Source: Paraburkholderia panacisoli | GTDB taxonomy: Bacteria > Pseudomonadota > Gammaproteobacteria > Burkholderiales > Burkholderiaceae | Direction of reading: 5' to 3' | Assembly: GCF_008369935.1 (NCBI RefSeq) | Contig: NZ_VTUZ01000005.1 | Span: forward strand, 1-64,000 | Length of the DNA: 64,000 nt | Part shown: in pieces, positions 17,233 through 24,783 of the stretch | Layout of the letters: each line of letters begins with the position of its first letter | Numbering within the stretch: the stretch's first letter is position 1 | Translations under genes and position numbers: made by a program | The notes under the pieces: generated by a model | The model's input: the letters and a program-made list of their open reading frames with translations, nothing else | What the model was told of the DNA's origin: nothing | The model's database searches: none

Positions 17233-17319
17233 ACTGTATCGACGGTGCCCGTCATATTCCCGATACAGCGCAACAGAACCGCGCCTCACTGTATTGTTTT
17301 CTGCCTGGCAACTGTATTG
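17233..17319. promoter_or_regulatory. Repeated ACTGTAT(T/C)G elements upstream of mmsA
   Basis: ACTGTATCG at 17233, ACTGTATTG at 17288 and ACTGTATTG at 17311 are direct copies. CGATACAG at 17261-17268 is the inverted partner of the first, forming a dyad CTGTATCG-N19-CGATACAG. They lie in the 249-base gap before mmsA. They look like binding sites of a dimeric or tetrameric regulator. Confidence 0.65.
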
Positions 17320-17349
17320 GAGCGGAGGTGTCGAGGCGGCGTCGTCCGC

Positions 17350-18306
17350 TCAAAAGCCGCCCACGCCCCGTGTCACCAGCGCATACGGTCCGCACGTCAA
17401 CTGCTCCCTGAGGAACTCGATGCATACCTGGATGCGCGCCGACGACGACAGCCGTTCCGCCGTCACCGCCCACACATCGGCGGACTGCTGGTAGTCGGGC
17501 AGCACCCGCACCAGTTCGCCGGCGCGCAGGCTTTCAGCCACATCCCAGATCGACACCATCACCACCCCAAAGCCGTCCTTGGCCCACTGCACGACGATGT
17601 CGCTGAGATTCGACGCGACCGTGCCGGTCACCTTCACGCTCTTTTCGCCATTCGGCCCGCTCAGCCGCCAGACGCCGAAGCGATCGTCGCGGCCGCGAAA
17701 CAACAGGCAGTCGTGCTGCGTCAGGTCGCTCAGATCGGCCGGCATGCCACGCCGTTCGAGATAAGCCGGCGACGCGCAGAGAATCCGCGCGCTCTCCACC
17801 ATCTTGTGCGCGATCAGATGCGGCTCCTGCACTTCGCCCACGCGCACGTCGATGTCGAAGTTCTCGCCGACCAGATCCGCGCGCCGGTCCAGCAACTCCA
17901 GCCAGATCTCGAGATTCGGATGACGCTCGCGCAGCATCGCGAGAATCGGCGACACGTGTTTGCGCCCGAGCCGCAGACTCGTGCTGATGCGCAGCAAACC
18001 GCGCAACTCCGTGCGACGGTCGGCGAACGCGTCGGCCATGCCCTGCACATCGTCGAGTATTTTCTGCGCCCACTGCAAGGCGGCTTCGCCATCGGACGTC
18101 ACGCTGACACGGCGCGTGGTGCGCTGAAACAGCTTGACGCCGAGACTGGCTTCGAGCATCGCGATCCGCTTGCTCACATGCGAGGGCGACAAACCCATTT
18201 CGGTCGACGCCGCCACGAAGCTGCCGCGCCGAGCGATGTTGCAGAACAACTGGAGATCGCGCAGGAAAGATTCATTGCTGGCTGTGAGCGCATTCTGATT
18301 TTCCAT
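17350..18306 (-). CDS. LysR-type transcriptional regulator
   Basis: The 318-residue protein has the LysR HTH (FLRDLQLFCNIARRGSFVAA, then MGLSPSHVSKRIAMLEASLG, about residues 14-56) and a periplasmic-binding-type effector domain (ELRGLLRISTSLRLGRKHVS and SARILCASPAYLERRGMP). It is divergent from the MHS transporter operon at 18602 and probably activates or represses that operon. The 295-base region between them contains two dyads. The gene also precedes mmsA on the same strand, so control of mmsA is possible. Confidence 0.9.
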   Translation of the reverse strand: MENQNALTASNESFLRDLQLFCNIARRGSFVAASTEMGLSPSHVSKRIAMLEASLGVKLFQRTTRRVSVTSDGEAALQWAQKILDDVQGMADAFADRRTELRGLLRISTSLRLGRKHVSPILAMLRERHPNLEIWLELLDRRADLVGENFDIDVRVGEVQEPHLIAHKMVESARILCASPAYLERRGMPADLSDLTQHDCLLFRGRDDRFGVWRLSGPNGEKSVKVTGTVASNLSDIVVQWAKDGFGVVMVSIWDVAESLRAGELVRVLPDYQQSADVWAVTAERLSSSARIQVCIEFLREQLTCGPYALVTRGVGGF

Positions 18307-18601
18307 CTGGTCGCATTGTGTCGGTGCAGAAGCACATTACCCTAGCCGTAACGAATGGCTCAGGCAAGCCAAAGCAGATCTGGCGGGTTGTCCGGGATAC
18401 CGAGGCGCTGGTTAACCCTCGCCGCCGGCCAGCCTTTGAAGTGGATGCCGCATTGCAGCAACCCGACAGACTGCCGGCCTCGTGTCACCACCGCAGGTTG
18501 CGCCAGTCCAGGAAAGTCCTGGCTTGCATAGTTTTGGTTTCAGTATGCAAATGAGTCAGCCATAGAAAGCTGATAGAAAACATTTCTGTTCAGGAGACGA
18601 T
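18307..18601. promoter_or_regulatory. Divergent control region with two dyads (18508-18522, 18524-18550)
   Basis: CCAGGA-AAG-TCCTGG at 18508-18522 is a perfect 6-bp dyad. Directly beside it TTGCATA at 18524-18530 and TATGCAA at 18544-18550 form a 7-bp dyad with 13 bases between, close to the T-N11-A layout of LysR boxes. Both lie about 50-95 bases before the transporter start, and a GGAGA ribosome site precedes its ATG. Confidence 0.65.
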
Positions 18602-20008
18602 ATGGAAACGAACACATCGGCGAGCGCTCACGAGCACCGCTCGCAGGCTCGCAAAGCAACCGCCAGCGGCTGGATCGGCTCGGCGCTCGAGTACTACGAT
18701 TTCTTCATCTACGCTCAGGCGGCCGCGCTGATCTTCCCGCAGTTGTTCTTTCCATCGGGCAACCCGAAGATCGCCATCGTCGCGTCGCTCGCAACCTATG
18801 GCGTCGGGTACGTCGCCCGTCCGATCGGCGCGATCGTGCTAGGCCATTGGGGCGACACCCACGGCCGCAAGAACGTGTTGCTCCTCTGCATGTTCCTGAT
18901 GGGCATTTCGACGATGGCGGTCGGCTTTCTGCCCACCTACCATTCCGTCGGTATGCTCGCTCCGACCTTGCTGGTGATCCTGCGCCTGATCCAGGGCTTC
19001 GCGGTTGCCGGTGAAATCTCGGGCGCGAGTTCGATGATTCTCGAACACGCGCCATTCGGACGACGCGGCTATTACGCGAGCTTCACGCTGCAAGGCGTGC
19101 AGGCCGGGCAGATTCTCGCCGCGGCCGTGTTCCTGCCACTCGCCTACTTCATGAGTGAAAGCACGTTCAACTCATGGGGCTGGCGGATTCCATTCCTGCT
19201 TAGCGCGTTCGTGCTGGTCGCCGGCTACATCATTCGCCGCGAAGTGCACGAAACGCCCGCGTTCGCGAAGGAAGAAGTCAGCGGCAACGTGCCGAAGTCG
19301 CCGATCATCGAAGCCTTCCGCTACAACTGGGGGGATATGCTGCGCGTGGTCGGCTGCGCGCTGATGAACGTGATTCCCGTGGTCGCCACCATCTTCGGCG
19401 CGGCGTATGCGGTGCAGGCGTCGTACGGCATCGGCTTTTCGAAGAGCGTCTATCTGTGGATTCCGGTAATCGGCAACATCGTCGCCGTGCTGGTGATTCC
19501 GATCGTGGGCAATCTGTCGGACCGCATCGGCCGGCGTCTGCCGATCATCGTCGGCGCACTCGGCGCGGGGCTGCTGTCGTTCGGCTACCTCTACGCGATC
19601 AGTATCAAGAACGTGCCGCTCGCAATCGTCATGTCGATCCTCATGTGGGGCATCGTCTACCAGGGCTATAACGCGATCTTCCCGAGCTTCTTTCCGGAGT
19701 TGTTCCCGACCCGCTCGCGTGTCTCTGCAATGGCGATCGGCCAGAACATCGGCACCACGATCACCGCGCTGCTGCCGGCGCTGTTCGCCTACGTCGCGCC
19801 TCCTGGATCGAACAACATTCCGCTGACCATCGGCACGATCACGTTCGGCATCACGGTGATTGCGGCGGTGACGGCATGGAGCGCACGCGAGAACTACCGC
19901 GTCAAGCTGAGCGATCTGGGCCAACCCAACGCGGTGCCGATCGACAAGCAGAGCTATGAAGCGCTGCGCGCCGAGACGATGGCCCAGGCAAAAAAAGCCG
20001 TCGCGTAA
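18602..20008 (+). CDS. MFS transporter, metabolite:H+ symporter (MHS/ShiA-like) family
   Basis: The 468-residue protein has twelve predicted membrane helices. Family markers are SGWIGSALEYYDFFIYAQAA in the first helix, FGHWGDTHGRK-like GHWGDTHGRKNVLLLCMF, and LRLIQGFAVAGEISGASSMI. It belongs to the MHS family, which imports organic acids such as shikimate, alpha-ketoglutarate and dicarboxylates. It is first in a unit with a Gfo/Idh/MocA oxidoreductase and a dehydroquinase-like enzyme, so a shikimate- or quinate-like substrate is plausible. It is likely controlled by the divergent LysR protein. Confidence 0.88.
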   Translation: METNTSASAHEHRSQARKATASGWIGSALEYYDFFIYAQAAALIFPQLFFPSGNPKIAIVASLATYGVGYVARPIGAIVLGHWGDTHGRKNVLLLCMFLMGISTMAVGFLPTYHSVGMLAPTLLVILRLIQGFAVAGEISGASSMILEHAPFGRRGYYASFTLQGVQAGQILAAAVFLPLAYFMSESTFNSWGWRIPFLLSAFVLVAGYIIRREVHETPAFAKEEVSGNVPKSPIIEAFRYNWGDMLRVVGCALMNVIPVVATIFGAAYAVQASYGIGFSKSVYLWIPVIGNIVAVLVIPIVGNLSDRIGRRLPIIVGALGAGLLSFGYLYAISIKNVPLAIVMSILMWGIVYQGYNAIFPSFFPELFPTRSRVSAMAIGQNIGTTITALLPALFAYVAPPGSNNIPLTIGTITFGITVIAAVTAWSARENYRVKLSDLGQPNAVPIDKQSYEALRAETMAQAKKAVA

Positions 20009-20052
20009 GCACTGACTGACGCCGCTCATCGCCGCTAACGAGGACACGCTTC

Positions 20053-21120
20053 ATGGACAGAATCCGGATCGCCGTGGCCGGCGCGGGCTACATCGGCCGC
20101 GCTCACATGGCCGTCGCGCAACAGAGCGGCACGTGCGCGCTGGCGGCGATCGTCGACCCGTCGCCGGCGGCCGCGGTGCTCGCCGCCGAGGCCGGCGTGT
20201 CGCTCTACCGGACGCTCGACGAACTGCTCGAACGGGATCGTCCCGACGGCGTGATCCTCGCGACGCCGAACCAGCTTCATGTCGAGCATGCGTTGACCTG
20301 CGTCGCGGCCGGCGTGCCGGCGCTGCTCGAGAAGCCGATCGCCTCGACCGTGGAGGAAGCGCAAGCGCTCGTCGCTGAAGTGGAACGCAGCGGCGTGCCC
20401 TTGCTGATCGGCCACCACCGCGCGCACAGTCCGATCATGGCGCGCGCGCGGCAGCTGATCGACGAAGGCCGGCTCGGCAAGCTGGTCGCGGTGATGGGCA
20501 GCGCGGTGTTTTTCAAACCCGACCAGTATTTCGCCGACGCCGATTGGCGGTGCAAGCCAGGCGGCGGCCCGATTCTGCTCAACATGATTCACGAGGTGCA
20601 CAACCTGCGCATGCTGTGCGGCGATATCGTCGCCGTGCAGGCTTTTTCGTCGCATGCGACGCGCGGCTTTCCGGTCGAGGACACGGTGGCGATCAATCTG
20701 CGTTTTGCGAGCGGCGCGCTCGGCAGCTTCATGCTGTCGGACACCGCCGCGTGTGCGCGCAGCTGGGAACAGACGTCGCAGGAAAACAAGGCCTACCCGA
20801 CCTATCCGGATGAAGACTGCTACGTGATCGCGGGTACGTTCGGCTCGCTCTCGGTGCCGACGATGCGCCTGAAAACCTATGCCAAAGCCGAGGACCGTTC
20901 GTGGTGGAAGCCGTTCGACGAGAGCGTCGCCGCGTTGACTCGCGACGATCCGCTCAGGCTTCAGCTCGAACATTTCGCACGCGTGATACGGCGCGAAGCC
21001 CAGCCGCTCGTCAGTGCCCGCGACGGCTTGCAGAATCTGCGTATCACCGAGGCGATCGTCGAGGCCGCCAACGCGGGATCGGTCGTCGACACGATGCCTG
21101 CCACCGCCTCGGCTCACTGA
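20053..21120 (+). CDS. Gfo/Idh/MocA family NAD(P)-dependent oxidoreductase
   Basis: The 355-residue protein starts with a Rossmann fold (RIAVAGAGYIGRAHMAVAQ, residues 3-21). It carries the family EKP motif in ALLEKPIASTVEEAQALV and the C-terminal GPILLNMIHEVHNLRMLCGD segment with the catalytic His. Such enzymes oxidise cyclic polyols or sugars. Placed between an MHS transporter and a type II dehydroquinase, it could oxidise a quinate/shikimate-type ring hydroxyl to give the dehydratase substrate. That assignment is inference. Confidence 0.88.
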   Translation: MDRIRIAVAGAGYIGRAHMAVAQQSGTCALAAIVDPSPAAAVLAAEAGVSLYRTLDELLERDRPDGVILATPNQLHVEHALTCVAAGVPALLEKPIASTVEEAQALVAEVERSGVPLLIGHHRAHSPIMARARQLIDEGRLGKLVAVMGSAVFFKPDQYFADADWRCKPGGGPILLNMIHEVHNLRMLCGDIVAVQAFSSHATRGFPVEDTVAINLRFASGALGSFMLSDTAACARSWEQTSQENKAYPTYPDEDCYVIAGTFGSLSVPTMRLKTYAKAEDRSWWKPFDESVAALTRDDPLRLQLEHFARVIRREAQPLVSARDGLQNLRITEAIVEAANAGSVVDTMPATASAH

Positions 21121-21165
21121 ATCCACGAGTCTTGCGCTGTTCAATTCATTCTTCAGGGATGCTCA

Positions 21166-21603
21166 ATGAAAACGTTCGTGATGCTGCACGGCATCAACCA
21201 CAATATGTTCGGCAAGCGCGATCCGGCGCAATACGGCACCATCACGCTGGCCGAGATCGATAGCAAACTCCAGGCGCTGGGCAAGGAACTGGGCGTCAAG
21301 GTGGAGAGTTTTCAGACCAACAGTGAAGCCGCCATGTGCGAGCGCATTCACCAGGCTTTCACGGATAACGTCGACGGCGTGCTGATCAATGCGGGCGCGT
21401 GGACGCATTACAGCTACGGCATTCGCGACGCGCTGGCGATTCTGGTGGTGCCGGTGGTCGAGATCCACATGTCGAACATCCACGCGCGGGAAGCGTTCCG
21501 GCATCAATCGGTGTTCGCGGAGATCGTCAAAGGGCAGATTTGCGGCTTCGGCGTCGATAGTTATCTGCTCGGGCTGCGGGCGGCCGTGTCGGCGGCTGCA
21601 TAG
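21166..21603 (+). CDS. Type II 3-dehydroquinate dehydratase-like enzyme, divergent
   Basis: The 145-residue protein follows the AroQ type II layout: LHGINHNMFGKRDPAQYG (family LHGPNLNxLGxREPxxYG, keeping Asn, Arg and the catalytic Tyr), QTNSEAAMCERIH (family QSNHE), LINAGAWTHYSYGIRDAL (family INPGAYTHTSxAxRDAL) and VEIHMSNIHAREAFRHQSVF with the catalytic His. Several normally invariant positions differ (Pro to Ile, Asn-Pro-Gly to Asn-Ala-Gly, Ser-Asn-His-Glu to Thr-Asn-Ser-Glu). It lies in a transporter-dehydrogenase operon, so a catabolic role or a related substrate is more likely than aromatic biosynthesis. Confidence 0.85.
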   Translation: MKTFVMLHGINHNMFGKRDPAQYGTITLAEIDSKLQALGKELGVKVESFQTNSEAAMCERIHQAFTDNVDGVLINAGAWTHYSYGIRDALAILVVPVVEIHMSNIHAREAFRHQSVFAEIVKGQICGFGVDSYLLGLRAAVSAAA

Positions 21604-21711
21604 AGTACCGCGCAGCATGACGCCGCGTGCGGCCGCCGTCACCGCACGCAGCGCGCTATGGAGCGCATGTTTGCACGCGGGCGGCCGGCGCGCCGCATCC
21701 ACGTGCCACCC

Positions 21712-22830
21712 TCAGCGCCAGGGCTCGGTCAGTTCGTTGGCCAGCACCATCTTCTCGCGGACCACCTCGACGATGCCCGCATCGACACCACGCTGCGCCT
21801 TCAGGAATTTCAGCGCCGCGGAATGCACGGTGCGCATCGCGCGTCCATCGATCCCGGCCATGCGCGGCGCGCTGCGCCGCGTTTCTTCGACCAGGTCGCG
21901 GGCGCTGCCGAAGTCGGGCGACAAGCCGCTCTGCGTCTCGAACGCAGCGCGCAAGCCGGCCGCGTAGTCGCGCGACTGCCCGAGCCTGTCGATGTCGACC
22001 AGCAGATCGACACCTTCCGCGATCCGCAGCGCGCACAGAATCCACAACGCGATGAACGCCCGATACGCGTTATTGCCTTCCGCGGTGCGCGCAAATTGCT
22101 CGCACGCCATCGCATAGGCGTCGTCCGACATCGACGCCACCGGCGGCAAGCTCACGCCGCAAACGTCGAGCGCCTGCCTGACCAGCGGGTCCGACTGATT
22201 CAGACCCAGCACGCGAAACGGCGCGGCGACGAAAAACGGATTGCTCCATTGCTGACTGAGCAACCACCCCGACGCGAACTGCGACGCGGGATTGCGCAGC
22301 ACGCCCACGTGCATCGCCTGCGCAAACGCGGCCTTCAACCACGGCAACCGGCCCGACGAGCGACAGAACTTGAACACCGGCACGCGGCGCTGTTCGACGG
22401 TGCGCTCGCACAGATTGCGCAAGTAGGCCTGCAACGCCGGGAATTGCGCATCCGGCACGCTCGCGAAGCGATCGACGCTGAAACGCTTGCTATAGCCCGC
22501 GACGCCACGCGCGTTTGGTTCGAGGAACGGCCGGTATTCGTCGAAGTACGGCGCGGCCAGCGGCGGATGCCCCGAGGTCAGCGTGGGACGCGACGCAGCG
22601 ACATCGGCGAGGCTCAGTTCGGCGAGCACGTTGCTAAGCGGTTCATAAAAACCGGTCGCCGTGTCGAGTTCGCGCAGCCGCGACCAGACCCAGGTTCCTG
22701 CGCTGCGCCAGCCGGTGTGCAGAAATACCGCCTGTTTCAGGGCACTTTTGCTCGCAGCATCGTTCGGGCTGGCGGTCGGCTCGCCAGCGGCGCCTGACGG
22801 GCCGCCTGAGGGCTCTTGTGACAACGGCAT
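21712..22830 (-). CDS. Sulfotransferase-like P-loop protein
   Basis: The protein is about 372 residues. Near the N-terminus VFLHTGWRSAGTWVWSRLRE looks like the 5'-phosphosulfate-binding loop of PAPS-dependent sulfotransferases (G-x2-RSGTT-x2). The stretch KFCRSSGRLPWLKAAFAQ followed by VGVLRNPASQFASGWLL resembles the 3'-phosphate-binding segment (R-x7-S). The substrate is unknown; carbohydrate- or surface-glycan-modifying relatives are common. I take the ATG at 22830 over a TTG five codons earlier. The gene is alone, converging on the dehydroquinase gene and divergent from a LysR gene. Confidence 0.65.
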   Translation of the reverse strand: MPLSQEPSGGPSGAAGEPTASPNDAASKSALKQAVFLHTGWRSAGTWVWSRLRELDTATGFYEPLSNVLAELSLADVAASRPTLTSGHPPLAAPYFDEYRPFLEPNARGVAGYSKRFSVDRFASVPDAQFPALQAYLRNLCERTVEQRRVPVFKFCRSSGRLPWLKAAFAQAMHVGVLRNPASQFASGWLLSQQWSNPFFVAAPFRVLGLNQSDPLVRQALDVCGVSLPPVASMSDDAYAMACEQFARTAEGNNAYRAFIALWILCALRIAEGVDLLVDIDRLGQSRDYAAGLRAAFETQSGLSPDFGSARDLVEETRRSAPRMAGIDGRAMRTVHSAALKFLKAQRGVDAGIVEVVREKMVLANELTEPWR

Positions 22831-23061
22831 CGGACTTCTCTTCAAATGTAAGCGACAACGATTCGACGGAAAGCGGGCGCTGCCCGAGCCGCGCTATGGC
22901 GGCAGATACTTTAGCGGTTCAAGCTGTCGGCTGCGTGACGGAAACCTCACTTTACCCTGCGATGCCGGACCGCATCCGCGTCGGGCACGCGGCGCGCGGC
23001 AATGGAACAGCGCAGCCAAACGCATTCTGCTGCCAGACTCCCGCACTCACACGTCGCTGAC

Positions 23062-23967
23062 ATGAACGATTCGGCCGATATCCGGTTCCTGTTGACCCTC
23101 CGCGAAAGCGGCAGCCTGATCGCCGCGGCACGCAAACTGGGGCTGTCGCCGTCGGCGATCACACAGCGCCTTCAGCAACTGGAAAAGAAGCTGGGCGCGC
23201 AACTGGTGAACCGCAGCGCGCGCCGCCTGCACTTCACCGACGAAGGCATGCTGCTGTGCGAACGGGGCGCCGAACTCGTCGAGCAGTTCGACGCGTTGTT
23301 CGAAGACCTGCAAAGGCGCCGCAGCGGCCTCGTCGGCACGCTGAAAATCAACGCGCCGCTGGGATTCGGCCGACGCCACCTCGCGCCCGTGATCGGCGAC
23401 TTCCAGCAACAGAACCCGGATATCGACGTCGCCCTCACGCTATCGGACCGGCCTTTGACCGAGACGATGGATCGCTTCGATATCGTCGTGCATATCGGCG
23501 AGTTGCCGCTATCGAATCTGGTCGGCTACGCGGTCGCGCCGAATGCCCGCTTCGTCTGCGCGGCGCCAGCGCTGCTCAAACGGCTGGGCGCGCCGGACTC
23601 GCCGGACGCGTTGAGCCGGCTGCCCTGCATCGTGCTGCGCGAGAACAACGAAGATGTCTCGCTCTGGCAGTTCAGCAAGGGGCGCACGCGCCGCAGCGTG
23701 CGCGTGTCCGCCCACCTGAGCTGCAACGACGGCGACGTGATCCGCCAATGGGCCTGCGAAGGCCGCGGCGTGATCCTGCGCTCCGAATGGGACGTGGCCG
23801 ACGACATCGCGAAAGGCCGGCTCGTGCGTTTGCTGCCGGGATGGAAGGCGCCGGACGCCAACGTGATGGCGCTCACGCATCAGCGCGCGGGACTGCCGGC
23901 GCGCACCCGGCATTTCATGCAGTACTTGCAGAGCCGGTTCAGGCCGCTGCCGCCGTGGCGGCGTTGA
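23062..23967 (+). CDS. LysR-type transcriptional regulator
   Basis: The 301-residue protein has the LysR HTH (IRFLLTLRESGSLIAAARKL, then LSPSAITQRLQQLEKKLGAQ) and an effector domain with LVGTLKINAPLGFGRRHLAP and NARFVCAAPALLKRLGAP. I start at ATG 23062, where family similarity begins. It precedes a HAD hydrolase and a D-serine-dehydratase-like gene on the same strand, and two strong palindromes lie between. It is the probable regulator of that pair, a head-to-tail arrangement instead of the usual divergent one. Confidence 0.9.
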   Translation: MNDSADIRFLLTLRESGSLIAAARKLGLSPSAITQRLQQLEKKLGAQLVNRSARRLHFTDEGMLLCERGAELVEQFDALFEDLQRRRSGLVGTLKINAPLGFGRRHLAPVIGDFQQQNPDIDVALTLSDRPLTETMDRFDIVVHIGELPLSNLVGYAVAPNARFVCAAPALLKRLGAPDSPDALSRLPCIVLRENNEDVSLWQFSKGRTRRSVRVSAHLSCNDGDVIRQWACEGRGVILRSEWDVADDIAKGRLVRLLPGWKAPDANVMALTHQRAGLPARTRHFMQYLQSRFRPLPPWRR

Positions 23968-24009
23968 GCAGGCGACCCGATGCGCGGCGACGCACTGCGA
24001 CCTACATTC

Positions 24010-24037
24010 AGTTTCACTGAAACTATGAGTTAACTCA
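24010..24037. promoter_or_regulatory. Two adjacent palindromes before the HAD gene
   Basis: AGTTTCA-C-TGAAACT at 24010-24024 is a perfect 7-bp dyad around one base. One base later TGAGTTAACTCA at 24026-24037 is a perfect 12-base palindrome. They sit 62-90 bases before the HAD start codon, in a locally AT-rich promoter region. Likely operators for the upstream LysR protein or another regulator. Confidence 0.7.
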
Positions 24038-24099
24038 GCTAAACGCCCGAGTGCTTGCTGAATTCTATAATCGGCTCATCGTCCTCAGCCGGTGAAATC

Positions 24100-24753
24100 A
24101 TGATTACCCCATCCGTGCCTGCCGCGTTTCCGAAAGCGGTCCTCTTCGACCTGCTCACCGCCCTGCTCGACTCCTGGACCTCGTGGAACCACGCAGCCGG
24201 TTCCGAGCAGGCGGGCCGCGCATGGCGGGCCGCTTATCTGCGCCTGACCTATGGCTGCGGCCGCTACATCGCGTATGAGCAACTGGTGCGCGAATCCGCC
24301 GCGCAAGTCGGCCTGCACGAATCCGCCGCGCTCGCACTCGAAGCGCACTGGCTGGCACTGAACCCCTGGCCCGGCGCAATCGATGCATTGCGAGCGCTCG
24401 AACCGCACTGCAAGCTCGCGCTCGTCACCAATTGCTCCACCCGCCTGGGCAAGCAGGCGGCCGACATTTTCCCGATCCGCTGGGATGCGATCGTGACCGC
24501 CGAACAGGCCGGCGTCTACAAGCCCGACCCGCAACCGTACCGGCTCGCGCTCGCGCAACTCGGCGTGCAGGCGCACGAAGCCGCATTCGTAGCCGGCTCC
24601 AGCTACGACATGTTCGGCACCGCCGCCGTCGGTTTGCGGACATACTGGCATAACCACATCGGCCTGCCGCTCGTCGCAGGTGCCGAGCCGCCCGAGATCG
24701 AGGCGCCGACGCTCGACGCGCTGGTCCCGTGGCTCGGCCGCTTCGGCCTGTGA
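24100..24753 (+). CDS. HAD superfamily hydrolase
   Basis: The 217-residue protein has HAD motif I in KAVLFDLLTALLDSW, with Asp as nucleophile, although the usual second Asp/Tyr position is Leu. Motif II is LALVTNCST, the motif III lysine lies in AGVYKPDPQPYRLAL, and motif IV is FVAGSSYDMFGTAAVGL. The layout is that of small haloacid-dehalogenase/phosphatase members with a helical cap. It lies 30 bases before the PLP-enzyme gene and probably forms an operon with it. The substrate is unknown. Confidence 0.85.
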   Translation: MITPSVPAAFPKAVLFDLLTALLDSWTSWNHAAGSEQAGRAWRAAYLRLTYGCGRYIAYEQLVRESAAQVGLHESAALALEAHWLALNPWPGAIDALRALEPHCKLALVTNCSTRLGKQAADIFPIRWDAIVTAEQAGVYKPDPQPYRLALAQLGVQAHEAAFVAGSSYDMFGTAAVGLRTYWHNHIGLPLVAGAEPPEIEAPTLDALVPWLGRFGL

Positions 24754-24783
24754 GCCGCAACTCTCTCAATCCCCGGTGACAGC

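Noticed and set aside
15535..18345. Very long plus-strand open frame (936 codons) opposite mmsA and the LysR gene
   Set aside because: It is His/Arg/Asp-rich, has no family motif and lies exactly antisense to two well-supported genes; a shadow of GC-rich codon use.
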